Shown: piece by piece, positions 47,918-56,693 of the stretch
Position numbering within the stretch: the stretch's first letter is position 1
How the letters are laid out: each line of letters starts with the position of its first letter
NCBI RefSeq assembly: GCF_014042165.1
Contig: NZ_JACDZE010000001.1
Coordinates: 1,696,046-1,760,045 of the forward strand
From: Moheibacter lacus
GTDB lineage: Bacteria > Bacteroidota > Bacteroidia > Flavobacteriales > Weeksellaceae
Length of the DNA: 64,000 nucleotides
Direction of reading: 5' to 3'
Notes under the pieces: generated by a model
What the model was told of the DNA's origin: nothing
The model's database searches: none
The model's input: only the letters and a program-made list of their open reading frames with translations
Position numbers and translations under genes: made by a program

Positions 47918-47929
47918 TTAGATTTAGAA

Positions 47930-48622
47930 ATGAAAAGAGGAATCCTATATTTAACACTAATTGGCATTGCGTTTTCGCTGAATTCATGTTCAGACAAGAA
48001 ACGAAATCCTACGGCTGTATTCATGCCAGATATGTATTATCCGGTGGCTTATGACCCTTATATGGAAGCAGATTTTGAGTATTGGCCTGAACGCGAAGGA
48101 GAAGAGTCGAACATCCCATTGTTTGCAGAACACCGAAATATGACGGCGCTTTGGCCGGTAGATGGTTCAGTTGCTAGAACGGAAGGTCAAATGATTTTGC
48201 CATGGGAGCTAAAAAATACATTGGAAGATTATAACAAATCCAAAGCAATTACCAGTTCTCCGCTTGATCCGATAAATCGTAAAAAAGATTTGGAAAGAGG
48301 AGAGAAATTATACGGTCAAACTTGTGCAGTTTGTCATGGAGAAGCCGGTGATGGACAAGGATCAATCGTTCAAAGCAAAGCTTATTCCGGTGTACCAACA
48401 TATGCAGAGAGAGAATTGACACTCGGTTCGGTTTATCACGTCATCATGTACGGGAAAAATGCAATGGGTTCTTATGCTTCTCAATTGACTCCGGTAGACA
48501 GATGGAGAGTAGCGGAATATGTAATGAATTTGAGAGCAAAGAATTTACAGGCATCATCAGCGGTAGCTGCAACAGAAACTGCAGCAGTTGAATCGACAAC
48601 AGATAATACAAATCAACAATAA
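47930..48622 (+). CDS. actE: Alternative complex III subunit E, monoheme cytochrome c lipoprotein
   Basis: 230 aa. A lipoprotein signal ends in LNSC. After a region typical of ActE (DMYYPVAYDPY, ARTEGQMILPWEL) comes a class I cytochrome c domain with CAVCH (C132, C135, H136) and a distal methionine region (NAMGSYASQL). It takes electrons from ActA. The C-terminal 30 residues are low complexity. It sits between actD and actF in the expected order. Confidence 0.95.
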   Translation: MKRGILYLTLIGIAFSLNSCSDKKRNPTAVFMPDMYYPVAYDPYMEADFEYWPEREGEESNIPLFAEHRNMTALWPVDGSVARTEGQMILPWELKNTLEDYNKSKAITSSPLDPINRKKDLERGEKLYGQTCAVCHGEAGDGQGSIVQSKAYSGVPTYAERELTLGSVYHVIMYGKNAMGSYASQLTPVDRWRVAEYVMNLRAKNLQASSAVAATETAAVESTTDNTNQQ

Positions 48623-48636
48623 AGGAAAGAAATATC

Positions 48637-49983
48637 ATGCAGTATACGTTTTCCCCAAGATTGAAAATGACTTCGCTAGTACTAATTTTAGTAGGCGTAC
48701 TAATTTATGGAATTGGATTGTACTTGAATATGCAAGACAAGGCAGATCCAACTTATATCGAAAATTTGGTAAAAGAAAATCCTCAAGAGTTTTACGGGGA
48801 ATTTCAAACAGCCGAATTTCAAAATTTAAATCATACGCCGGAAGCGCATGAAAAACACATGGATCATTTGGAGAACCAATTGGCAAACCGTCCTTGGGCA
48901 GCCTTTTTGGTCCCTTCTTATTTGGCTTTAGGAATTGCTGGAGCAGCATTGTTTTTTCTTTGTGTTCAGTTTGTGGCCAATGCAGGTTGGTCGATGGTCG
49001 TTTCCCGTGTGATGGAAGGAATTGCAACCTTTATTCCGGTAGGTGGAATTTTGATTTTGATCGTGGTACTAGGTGCAGCTATGCACGGTAACCATTTGTA
49101 TCACTGGATGGACACTTCTTTAATTGATCCTGAAGGAGGAAATTATGATAAATACATCGCAACAAAAGCCAAAATTTGGTTAAATACACCGAGCTGGTTG
49201 ATCCGTTCTTTCATTTATGTAGCGCTTTGGACGATCTTTATGTTTTGGATCAAAAAGACAACCAAACAATTGGACGAATCAAATGGAGATAGAAAGGTTT
49301 TCAGCAAATTGTACACAAGAGCAGTATTGTTTATTGTGGTATTCTCTTTGACTACTCCGGCGATGGCTTGGGACTGGATCATGTCACTTGATCCGCACTG
49401 GTACTCGACATTGTTCATGTGGTACGGAATGGTTTCTTATTTGGTATCATCTGTTGCAACGATGGCGATTATATCGATTTATTTGAAAAGAAAAGGTTCA
49501 TTGCCTTTATTCAACGATAACCACCAACACGATTTAGCAAAATACATGTTTGGGTTCAGTTTACTATGGACGTATTTATGGTTTGCACAATTCATGCTTC
49601 AATGGTATGCAAATATCCCGGAAGAAGTTCAATATTTCCAACAACGTATCGCTCAATATGGTGGATACTTCTGGATGTTGGCAGTTAACTTCTTAGCTGT
49701 ATTGTTGATCATGATCAGTTCAAGCATCAAAAGAAGATCTACACTGGTTTTTGTGATGGGATTTGTGATCATCGCAGGACACTATTGGGATTTCTACAAC
49801 CAAATCATGCCGGCATCTGTAGGTGCTTTCCATAACTTTGGATTCCTAGAAATCGGAGCATTATTGTTAGTAGCAGGATTGTTTGTATTTGTTGTATTTG
49901 AATATGGAATCAGCAAATTGAACTTGGAAGCAAAAGGACATCCTTATTTCCACGAATCAAAAATTTACGAATATCCATTCTAA
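48637..49983 (+). CDS. actF: Alternative complex III subunit F, NrfD-like membrane protein
   Basis: 448 aa with about ten membrane helices, beginning LVLILVGVLIYGIGLYL. Motifs such as TTPAMAWDWIMSLDPHWYSTLFMWYG and FSLLWTYLWFAQFMLQWYANIPEE match ActF, the second polytopic subunit, thought to take part in proton transfer rather than quinol oxidation. It is the last gene of the operon and a terminator follows; cytochrome oxidase genes are not next to it. Confidence 0.95.
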   Translation: MQYTFSPRLKMTSLVLILVGVLIYGIGLYLNMQDKADPTYIENLVKENPQEFYGEFQTAEFQNLNHTPEAHEKHMDHLENQLANRPWAAFLVPSYLALGIAGAALFFLCVQFVANAGWSMVVSRVMEGIATFIPVGGILILIVVLGAAMHGNHLYHWMDTSLIDPEGGNYDKYIATKAKIWLNTPSWLIRSFIYVALWTIFMFWIKKTTKQLDESNGDRKVFSKLYTRAVLFIVVFSLTTPAMAWDWIMSLDPHWYSTLFMWYGMVSYLVSSVATMAIISIYLKRKGSLPLFNDNHQHDLAKYMFGFSLLWTYLWFAQFMLQWYANIPEEVQYFQQRIAQYGGYFWMLAVNFLAVLLIMISSSIKRRSTLVFVMGFVIIAGHYWDFYNQIMPASVGAFHNFGFLEIGALLLVAGLFVFVVFEYGISKLNLEAKGHPYFHESKIYEYPF

Positions 49984-50028
49984 AACAGGGGGTTCACTGA
50001 GGTTCTTGAAGTGAACATCAAAAAATAC

Positions 50029-50060
50029 AAAAGGGAATTCAGCAATGAGTTCCCTTTTTT
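50029..50060. terminator. Bidirectional terminator after actF
   Basis: AAAAGGGAA (50029-50037) pairs with TTCCCTTTT (50050-50058), followed by Ts. It lies between convergent genes and touches the last codon of the minus-strand gene. Confidence 0.75.
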
Positions 50061-50598
50061 AATGAGATTGATTTCCCAATTTTATTTCCCAAACCGTTTT
50101 GGTTTTACTTCCAAATCTTTTTTCCATCGGTTGGAACAATATGATTTGCTGAATAGAATAGTCCGAAATTTGATTATCTTTTTTAACCTGAATTGTATAC
50201 AAATTTGTCCATTGCTTCCATTCCAATTCTTTGGAAATGGGTTGTTCCAAAATTTGAAATTGGTAGGATTCATTTTGAATTAAGGTCAGGAAATCCTGTA
50301 AGGAAATTTCAGATTTTGAAGGTAGTGTAAAATCCAGCATTTTTATGGATTCCGATTCCACAATGGAATGGATATTTTTCAAAATCTGATTGCGCAATTC
50401 AGCATCTTTTTCATGCGAATACAAAGTCAGATATTCGTAAAACTCATTCAATTTTTGCTGCGAATTTTCCTGATACGCCTTAATGCTTTTTGCATTGAAA
50501 TTGGCTTTAATCGATTGAGAATGATCCAGAGCTTCTTGTCCGAAAGCCAATCCGGAAAAACTAAACAACACAATAAAGCAGATTTTTTTGATTTTCAT
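50059..50598 (-). CDS. Exported protein of unknown function
   Basis: 179 aa. Residues 1-20 are a signal peptide (FSGLAFGQ). The rest is helical then beta-rich, with no cysteines and no family that I recognise. Its start overlaps the stop of the 299-aa gene upstream (ATGA type, 4 bp), so the two are translated together. The partner is a membrane-anchored protein, which suggests that they work in the same envelope process. Confidence 0.7.
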   Translation of the reverse strand: MKIKKICFIVLFSFSGLAFGQEALDHSQSIKANFNAKSIKAYQENSQQKLNEFYEYLTLYSHEKDAELRNQILKNIHSIVESESIKMLDFTLPSKSEISLQDFLTLIQNESYQFQILEQPISKELEWKQWTNLYTIQVKKDNQISDYSIQQIILFQPMEKRFGSKTKTVWEIKLGNQSH

Positions 50599-51494
50599 AA
50601 TTGTTGGATTCGGATAAAGGTTATTTGTTTTTCATTGTTGGTTTCGAGATTCAGGATTTTCATTTTTTTTGTTTCGGAAGTGGGAACGATCAATTTTCCG
50701 GAAAATTCGTCTTTATTCAAATATTGAGCGCCCAAATTCTCTTTTAACAAAATAATGACTTCCAAATCATCTGAAAGAATTTTCTCCAATTTTGCTCTTC
50801 TGTCTTCCCATTCCCTCAAATCAGCATCGATAAAGGTTTTCAAAACCAATGCATAATCTTCCGGTTTGACAAAAATTTCATTTTTCTTTTCGTCTAACTC
50901 AACTTCTTTTTTCTCGAAATACGGACTTTCGATGATAATTTTTTCATCCGATGCATCAATTTCAATTTTTGAATCCACCACTTCAACCGGTATTTTTTCA
51001 TCATCTTTTACTTTATAAACCGCAATTTCTTCCGGCTTTAAAGGTTCATTGGTAAATTCATTTTTGATTTCGATGGATTTTGGTTTCTTTTCTTTTTGAA
51101 GGATATAAATCCCAAATCCAATCATAGGAACCAAAAACAACAACCCAATCCAAGGTTTTAATTTGGATTCCTTTTTGACAGGAGAAACAATGGATTTTTT
51201 TGAATGATTTTGATTTTTAAAAACAAATTCCTCCCATTCTGAATAACCAACGAATCGCGAAAAAATATCCAGCATATCTTTTCGCGGTAATTTCTCATTT
51301 CCTTCAGGTTTCAAATGTGTGTAAATCCATTTTTCGCTGACTCGTTCTTTCAACTGAATTTCTACCAATTCGATGAGCTGTCGTATGTCTTTTGAACTGA
51401 ATGAATCCCAATCGCCTTGAAAATAAGGATAGGATTTTTGGTAGGTTTCCAAAATCCTTTTTTTCAATTCTTGAAATAATTCCAATTCGTTCAT
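50595..51494 (-). CDS. Single-pass membrane protein with helical N-terminal domain, unknown function
   Basis: 299 aa. The cytoplasmic N-terminus (1-110) is helical, with DIRQLIELVEIQLKERVSEKWIY and LPRKDMLDIFSRFVGYSEWEEFV, which has the look of a small helical interaction or DNA-binding-like domain. One membrane helix lies near 128-148 (WIGLLFLVPMIGFGIYIL). The periplasmic part is lysine- and glutamate-rich. The topology recalls anti-sigma factors, but I see no sigma gene and no matching motif. Divergent from the SIMPL-like gene with a repeat-rich 156-bp region between. Confidence 0.68.
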   Translation of the reverse strand: MNELELFQELKKRILETYQKSYPYFQGDWDSFSSKDIRQLIELVEIQLKERVSEKWIYTHLKPEGNEKLPRKDMLDIFSRFVGYSEWEEFVFKNQNHSKKSIVSPVKKESKLKPWIGLLFLVPMIGFGIYILQKEKKPKSIEIKNEFTNEPLKPEEIAVYKVKDDEKIPVEVVDSKIEIDASDEKIIIESPYFEKKEVELDEKKNEIFVKPEDYALVLKTFIDADLREWEDRRAKLEKILSDDLEVIILLKENLGAQYLNKDEFSGKLIVPTSETKKMKILNLETNNEKQITFIRIQQL

Positions 51495-51535
51495 TCTTTC
51501 AGTCCAAAAATAAATTGAATGTTTAAAATCAATAC

Positions 51536-51578
51536 TGTAAATCTACTGTAAAACTATGTAAAATCTTTTGCAGTAAAA
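51536..51578. promoter_or_regulatory. Phased TGTAAA-type repeat array
   Basis: CTGTAAA at 51536 and 51547, ATGTAAA at 51557 and CAGTAAA at 51572 repeat on one strand with steps of 11, 10 and 15 bp, and an inverted form (TTTTACCACAGTA) follows at 51590-51602. The array lies between two divergent genes and may be an operator for either. Confidence 0.4.
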
Positions 51579-51650
51579 GGAAAGTTGTTTTACCACAGTA
51601 TTTTTTACCCAACGAACTATTCTTGTCCGGTAATTTAAAAATCAATTAAA

Positions 51651-52616
51651 ATGAAAACAATTTTGACAGTATTTGGATGTTTTTTGAATATCCTAATTTT
51701 TGCACAAGAATCTGGAAATGCCAATTATGGTGGAAATCAATATTCGGTTAACCAAGCAGCAACGATTCAAACTTCGTATGGAAATCAGAATGAAATGGTC
51801 ATCCTAATCAAAGGTATTTACAATGAAAAAGCCACATCCAAATTGGCTGTTTTTAGTGTATTGCAATTAGGTAAAACGGCAGAAGAAGCAACGAATTTGA
51901 TAGATGAACGAATCAATTTGGTGAAGTCCCAACTCAAATCGTTTAAACCGGAAATTGAAATTGTTACGGATATGATTTCGTTTGTTCCGGTTTATGAATT
52001 TGAAGAAGAAAAGCGAATATTTAATCCTAAAACTTACAATGAAAAACCCTCGGGATTTGAATTGAGAAAGAATTTGATAGTAAAGTTCAAAGAAACGGAT
52101 GATCTAAACCAAATTCTCAAAATTTGCGCAAAACAGGAAATTTATGATTTGGCAAAAGTGGATTATGTTTCCATCAATCACGAAAAAATCAGAGATGAAA
52201 TTCAAACCAAAGCGATGGAAGAATTTAAAAGTTTATTGGCGAATTATTCGACTATAATGAATGTGGATTTGGAACAAAAAGAGAAAATTTTACAAGAAGG
52301 ATATAACATCATCTATCCGATGGAAAGTTATCAAAATTATCAAGCCTATTCTCAAGCCAGTTTAAATTTAGGAAAAGGAGAAACCGTAAATCGCATAACA
52401 AAAAATACAACGCAATATTATAATGCTGTTCTTCCAAAACCGCATGCTTTTGTCATGAACGCGGACATAACGGAGCCGACGATGCAATATATTTATGATT
52501 TAAAGGTAACCATCCGCTTGAAAGAAGATTTATTGCCCAAAAATACAATTCAGAAGAACAACAAATATTTTCTGGTTACACCAAATGGAGATTTGAAATC
52601 ACTGGAATTGAATTAA
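51651..52616 (+). CDS. Exported SIMPL (DUF541)-like protein
   Basis: 321 aa. Residues 1-19 are a signal peptide. The body has the order of a SIMPL domain: a first strand with GIYNEKATSKLAVFSVLQLGKTAEEA, a helix with IDERINLVKSQLKSF, FELRKNLIVKFKETDDLNQILKIC as the central strand-helix unit, and IRDEIQTKAMEEFKSLLANY. SIMPL proteins are periplasmic or surface-exposed and poorly understood. The gene is monocistronic, ending in its own terminator. The family call is moderate. Confidence 0.65.
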   Translation: MKTILTVFGCFLNILIFAQESGNANYGGNQYSVNQAATIQTSYGNQNEMVILIKGIYNEKATSKLAVFSVLQLGKTAEEATNLIDERINLVKSQLKSFKPEIEIVTDMISFVPVYEFEEEKRIFNPKTYNEKPSGFELRKNLIVKFKETDDLNQILKICAKQEIYDLAKVDYVSINHEKIRDEIQTKAMEEFKSLLANYSTIMNVDLEQKEKILQEGYNIIYPMESYQNYQAYSQASLNLGKGETVNRITKNTTQYYNAVLPKPHAFVMNADITEPTMQYIYDLKVTIRLKEDLLPKNTIQKNNKYFLVTPNGDLKSLELN

Positions 52617-52630
52617 TTGTTTTTGTTTTC

Positions 52631-52672
52631 ACCTTGTGAAAGCTTGAATTTGTTTGTTTTCACAAGGTTTTT
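52631..52672 (+). terminator. Terminator after the SIMPL-like gene
   Basis: ACCTTGTGAAA (52631-52641) pairs perfectly with TTTCACAAGGT (52658-52668), followed by Ts. Confidence 0.8.
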
Positions 52673-52698
52673 CTATCTTTCAGCAAATTATCTTTAAA

Positions 52699-53814
52699 AT
52701 GAAAATCAACAATTTGCTCATCGGAATTTTTTCAATTTTAATTATTTCTTGTTATGATAAGAATTCAAATTCCGAAATCACAAAAGACCAATCCCAAAGA
52801 ATTAATGAAAAAGAAATCACACTTGACATCGCACAAGCCAACCGTCTTGCTGCACTTCCTTTAAAATGTATGCAAATCGAATTCCCCAATAAAACCGGTC
52901 AAGTCTTAATTTCGGTTTCCGATTTGGGAACGCCAAAGGAATTGCATCCGGCTTTTTATGGCTGTTTTGACTGGCATTCTTCGGTGCATGGGCATTGGTC
53001 GCTCGTGAAATTATTGAAAGATTTTCCGGATTTGGAAAATCGCGATTCCATTATTTCGAAATTACAACAAAACCTATCCAAAGAAAATATACAAGCCGAA
53101 GTCAACTATTTTAACCGCGAACAAGAATATTCCTATGAACGGATGTACGGTTGGACCTGGTTGTTGAAATTACAGGAAGAATTGGACAATTGGGAAACAA
53201 AAGAAGGAAATGAATTGAGTGAAAATTTACAACCTTTGACCGATTTGTTGATCAAAAGATACATAGAATTTCTTCCTAAATTAAATTATCCGCTCCGCGT
53301 TGGAACCCATACCAATTCTGCATTTGGGATGAGTTTTGCGTATGATTATGCTATTCATTCGGAAAATTTAGCATTAAAAAAATCCATTGAAGAAAACGCC
53401 AAACGTTTGTATTTGAAAGATGAAAATTGTCCGATCAATTGGGAACCGGACGGCATGGATTTTCTTTCGCCTTGTTTGGAAGAAGTCACCTTGATGCAAA
53501 GAATTTTATCGGAATCGGAATTTTTAAGTTGGTTGGAATCATTTCTTCCACAATTAAAAAACAAAGATTTCGATTTGGAAGTCGGGAAAGTTTCGGATCG
53601 AACCGATGGCCATTTGGTGCATTTGGATGGTTTGAATTTTTCTCGGGCATGGGTTTTTTATCGTTTGGAAAAAGCTTTTCCAGATAAATACGGACACTTA
53701 AAGTCGTTGGGAGACAAACATTTGGATTATTCTCTTCCTTCCATTGTAGATGGAAGTTATGAAGGCGAACATTGGTTGGCGAGTTTTGCATTGTATGCAT
53801 TGTCGGAAAGATAA
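52699..53814 (+). CDS. DUF2891 lipoprotein
   Basis: 371 aa from the ATG at 52699; an upstream extension lies over the previous terminator and is rejected. The signal ends in a lipobox-like LIISC. Family motifs of DUF2891 are HPAFYGCFDWHSSVHGHWSLV, RVGTHTNSAFGMSFAYDYA, WEPDGMDFLSPCLEE and HLVHLDGLNFSRAW. The regular pattern of helices with conserved His, Asp and Glu suggests an alpha/alpha barrel enzyme. No activity has been assigned to the family that I know of. Confidence 0.88.
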   Translation: MKINNLLIGIFSILIISCYDKNSNSEITKDQSQRINEKEITLDIAQANRLAALPLKCMQIEFPNKTGQVLISVSDLGTPKELHPAFYGCFDWHSSVHGHWSLVKLLKDFPDLENRDSIISKLQQNLSKENIQAEVNYFNREQEYSYERMYGWTWLLKLQEELDNWETKEGNELSENLQPLTDLLIKRYIEFLPKLNYPLRVGTHTNSAFGMSFAYDYAIHSENLALKKSIEENAKRLYLKDENCPINWEPDGMDFLSPCLEEVTLMQRILSESEFLSWLESFLPQLKNKDFDLEVGKVSDRTDGHLVHLDGLNFSRAWVFYRLEKAFPDKYGHLKSLGDKHLDYSLPSIVDGSYEGEHWLASFALYALSER

Positions 53815-53845
53815 AAATCAGTTTTTTTAACAAGGGAAAAATCAA

Positions 53846-53853
53846 TACATTTG
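53846..53853 (+). promoter_or_regulatory. Candidate sucD -7 element
   Basis: TACATTTG fits TAnnTTTG, 18 nt before the sucD ATG. No TTTG is present at the -33 position. Confidence 0.45.
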
Positions 53854-53871
53854 TGAACCAAAAAATAAAAA

Positions 53872-54744
53872 ATGGCAGTTTTAGTAAACAAAGATTCAAA
53901 AGTAATAGTACAGGGATTTACAGGTAAGGAAGGAACTTTCCATGCAGAACAAATGATCGAATACGGAACCAACGTAGTCGGAGGAGTAACTCCGGGAAAA
54001 GGAGGGACTGAGCATTTAGGAAAGCCGGTTTTTGATACAGTTGAAGATGCTGTAGTAAAAGCGGGAGCAAATGTTTCCATCATTTTCGTTCCACCTGCAT
54101 TTGCTGCTGATGCGATTATGGAAGCTGCTGATGCCGGAATCAAAGTTATCATTTGTATCACGGAAGGAATTCCGGTTGCTGATATGATTAAAGCACAAGC
54201 TTATGTTGACGGAAGAGATGTTACCCTTATCGGACCAAACTGTCCGGGCGTAATTACGGCAGATGAAGCAAAAGTAGGAATCATGCCAGGTTTTGTTTTC
54301 AAAAAAGGAAAAGTAGGAATCGTTTCCAAATCAGGTACGTTGACTTATGAAGCAGCTGACCAAGTCGTAAAAGCAGGATTTGGAATTTCAACTGCAATCG
54401 GAATCGGAGGAGACCCGATCATCGGTACAACTACCAAAGAAGCTTTGGAATTATTTATCAACGATCCGGACACGGAAGCAGTTGTAATGATTGGAGAAAT
54501 CGGAGGTCAACTGGAAGCTGAAGCTGCACGTTGGTACAAAGAAAGTGGTTCTAAAAAACCGGTTGTAGGTTTCATCGCCGGTCAAACCGCACCAAAAGGT
54601 AGAACCATGGGACATGCCGGAGCCATCGTTGGAGGAAAAGATGATACAGCTCAAGCTAAAATGGAAATTATGAAAGAATGTGGAATCAATGTAGTAGATT
54701 CTCCAGCAGAAATCGGCGTAACCGTAGCAAAAGTTTTAGGATAA
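53872..54744 (+). CDS. sucD: Succinyl-CoA synthetase alpha subunit
   Basis: 290 aa. The CoA-binding domain has [35 protein letters not shown], and the active-site histidine H248 lies in [11 protein letters not shown], equivalent to the phosphohistidine of E. coli. GPNCPGV and [10 protein letters not shown] are also conserved. It forms the TCA-cycle enzyme with SucC, which is not in the window. As in many Bacteroidota the alpha gene stands apart from the beta gene. It has its own promoter and terminator. Confidence 0.97.
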   Translation: MAVLVNKDSKVIVQGFTGKEGTFHAEQMIEYGTNVVGGVTPGKGGTEHLGKPVFDTVEDAVVKAGANVSIIFVPPAFAADAIMEAADAGIKVIICITEGIPVADMIKAQAYVDGRDVTLIGPNCPGVITADEAKVGIMPGFVFKKGKVGIVSKSGTLTYEAADQVVKAGFGISTAIGIGGDPIIGTTTKEALELFINDPDTEAVVMIGEIGGQLEAEAARWYKESGSKKPVVGFIAGQTAPKGRTMGHAGAIVGGKDDTAQAKMEIMKECGINVVDSPAEIGVTVAKVLG

Positions 54745-54763
54745 TTCATCATTAATTGAAATA

Positions 54764-54797
54764 AAAAAAGTCCGGAATCAATTTTTCGGACTTTTTT
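54764..54797 (+). terminator. Terminator after sucD
   Basis: AAAAAAGTCCG (54764-54774) pairs with CGGACTTTTTT (54787-54797) around a 12-nt loop. Confidence 0.85.
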
Positions 54798-54824
54798 GCG
54801 TTTTGAAATATAGGTTTATATTTG
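54795..54824 (+). promoter_or_regulatory. Promoter of the outer-membrane barrel gene
   Basis: TTTG (54795-54798), an 18-nt spacer and TATATTTG (54817-54824) match the consensus at every fixed base. The -33 box overlaps the end of the sucD terminator. Confidence 0.6.
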
Positions 54825-54847
54825 TAGCGATAAAAAATCAACCGATT

Positions 54848-55453
54848 ATGATCAAAAAATTCGTATTGACAGCCCTTATTTGCTTAGCATTCGCAGAAAT
54901 TGGACAAGCCCAAATCAGGTTTGGTGTTCGTGCCAGTGGTAGTATGACCAATATTACGGATGTACATGCCAACTCCAGATCCAGAGGTGGTTTTCAGGTT
55001 GCAGCACTTGGACTTATCCCGATTACTAACAACGACATTTTATTCTTTCAACCTGAGGTGAACTATTCAGCACAGGGTGAATTTGATGAACATGATCGTC
55101 CGGAAGGAAGAGAAAAACAGAAAATATTTGTCAGCAACATTAATGTTCCACTTAACATGAAATTGTATTTTACAGATTCAAGCAGTGAATTTTTTGCGAT
55201 AGCTGGTCCATATTTCGGATTTAACATCGGTCATAAAACAGACGAAATGGGGTATTCGACAGAAGCAGATGATAACGAATATTCAGGATTTGATTTCGGT
55301 GCAACAGCAGGGATTGGATTCAGTTTGGATCGTCAATTTGAAGCTTCACTTCGTTATTCTTATGGTTTTGTGGACCAAATTACAAATGATGCATTGGACA
55401 ACAGTAACCATACATCCATCCTCAATTTGGGTGTGAGTTATTTTTTCAATTAA
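54848..55453 (+). CDS. Outer-membrane beta-barrel protein
   Basis: 201 aa from the ATG at 54848; a frame open to 54803 runs through the promoter. Residues 1-21 are a signal peptide (ICLAFAEIGQAQ). The mature part alternates strands as in small eight-stranded barrels: IRFGVRASGSMTN, NDILFFQPEVNYSAQG, EFFAIAGPYFGFNIGHK, FDFGATAGIGFSLD and a C-terminal aromatic strand LGVSYFFN. It resembles PorT-type or OmpX-like proteins (outer membrane protein beta-barrel family). The ligand is unknown. Confidence 0.82.
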   Translation: MIKKFVLTALICLAFAEIGQAQIRFGVRASGSMTNITDVHANSRSRGGFQVAALGLIPITNNDILFFQPEVNYSAQGEFDEHDRPEGREKQKIFVSNINVPLNMKLYFTDSSSEFFAIAGPYFGFNIGHKTDEMGYSTEADDNEYSGFDFGATAGIGFSLDRQFEASLRYSYGFVDQITNDALDNSNHTSILNLGVSYFFN

Positions 55454-55475
55454 GAATTTTGTTTTTAAAAATACC

Positions 55476-55503
55476 AAAGCCCGGATTTTCCGGGCTTTTT
55501 TTT
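55476..55503 (+). terminator. Terminator after the barrel gene
   Basis: AAAGCCCGGA (55476-55485) pairs with TCCGGGCTTT (55489-55498) around a 3-nt loop, with Ts to 55503. Confidence 0.88.
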
Positions 55504-55504
55504 G

Positions 55505-55525
55505 TTATTATTATTATTATTATTA
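55505..55525. repeat. (TTA)7 microsatellite
   Basis: Seven perfect TTA units lie between the terminator and the next gene, 30 bp before its ATG. Such a tract can change length by slippage and alter promoter spacing. Confidence 0.85.
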
Positions 55526-55555
55526 TTTTCTTTCTAATTTCAAATTAAACATTTT

Positions 55556-56089
55556 ATGAAAAAATTATTATTAATGATTCCATTTATGCTGATGATATTT
55601 TTAACATGTTCTGAAGAATCGGCTGAATTAGCAGAATTATCTGCTGAATATGATATTCCAGTAGAAGTTTTAAAATCCAATGAATTTAAAGAATTCATGC
55701 TTGTGATTGAAGAGTCAACCAGAGCCAAAGCAAAGATTGATGATGAATTTTTTAAAGCAACGTCGGCTAGTTTAGAAAAGAAAGAGGCTGTTCAAAAAAT
55801 CATAGAGATGAGTCAGAAAAAAGAAATGTCCATTCAAGAATTAGAAAAGGAATACCATGAAAAAGTCGGTGTGAGTCCCTTTAATTCAGAACTTCTTGAT
55901 AAAGTGAAAGAAAAGCGAGAAGCTTTTTTTAAGAAATTTCCTGAATATGAAGGGAACCGTGAAAAGTTAGCACCTTTTGAAAAGTATTTTAAAAATGAAG
56001 TTATGAATTATGAGCAATTTATGTTAGAAAGAGAAGAAGAAATTTTTAATGACATTTTGAGTTTTAGTGTGAGAAATGGACTGGATTAA
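55556..56089 (+). CDS. Lipoprotein of unknown function, helical
   Basis: 177 aa. A signal sequence ends in a lipobox-like MIFLTC. The mature protein is charged and almost wholly helical (rich in E and K), with possible coiled coil around residues 80-130. I recognise no family. Its promoter region contains the (TTA)7 tract. Confidence 0.7.
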   Translation: MKKLLLMIPFMLMIFLTCSEESAELAELSAEYDIPVEVLKSNEFKEFMLVIEESTRAKAKIDDEFFKATSASLEKKEAVQKIIEMSQKKEMSIQELEKEYHEKVGVSPFNSELLDKVKEKREAFFKKFPEYEGNREKLAPFEKYFKNEVMNYEQFMLEREEEIFNDILSFSVRNGLD

Positions 56090-56177
56090 ATGGACTATTT
56101 TTATGCTTTTCATTTTTAACACGAAAAAATTTAGGTAGGAATGATTTTTGTTTTAATTTTATCTAAATTCAATTGAT

Positions 56178-56693
56178 ATGAAATCCTATACTTTGTTCAT
56201 GATGCTGGTTACAGCGATTTTGATGACTTCTTGTAATACCGTTCGGGTAAGTTATGATTTTGATCGGTCAACCGACTTTAATGCGTATAAAACCTATAAT
56301 TTCCATCAAAACGGAATTGATAAATTGGAATTAAATGATTTGGATAAAAGAAGAATCCTCGCAGCGATTGATGTTCAAATGGCTGCAAAAGGTTTTACCA
56401 AATCAGATAATCCTCAACTTTATATCAATGTCCTTGCGAGTTCAAAAGAAAAAATAAACATCGATAACGGCGGATATTATGGCGGTTGGGGACCTTACTG
56501 GGGCGGTCCATCCAGAGTTTACCAATATACTTCAGGGACCATCATCCTCGACATCGTGGACAATGCTAGAAATATTTTAATATGGCAAGGATCTGGTAGT
56601 GGACTGGATGTTTCCAATCTCAACACGAAATCTGACGATATTCCAAGAGCGATAGAAGAAATATTGGCCAAATTTCCACCTCCAGCCAAATAA
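56178..56693 (+). CDS. DUF4136 lipoprotein
   Basis: 171 aa. A signal ends in LMTSC. VRVSYDFDRSTDFNAYKTYNFH is the typical start of DUF4136, and SGTIILDIVDNARNILIWQGSGSGLDVS the typical second half, ending RAIEEILAKFPP. The family is widespread in Bacteroidota and unassigned. It carries a glycine/tyrosine stretch (GGYYGGWGPYWGGPS). Its stop codon directly abuts the next ATG, so they form one operon. Confidence 0.88.
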   Translation: MKSYTLFMMLVTAILMTSCNTVRVSYDFDRSTDFNAYKTYNFHQNGIDKLELNDLDKRRILAAIDVQMAAKGFTKSDNPQLYINVLASSKEKINIDNGGYYGGWGPYWGGPSRVYQYTSGTIILDIVDNARNILIWQGSGSGLDVSNLNTKSDDIPRAIEEILAKFPPPAK

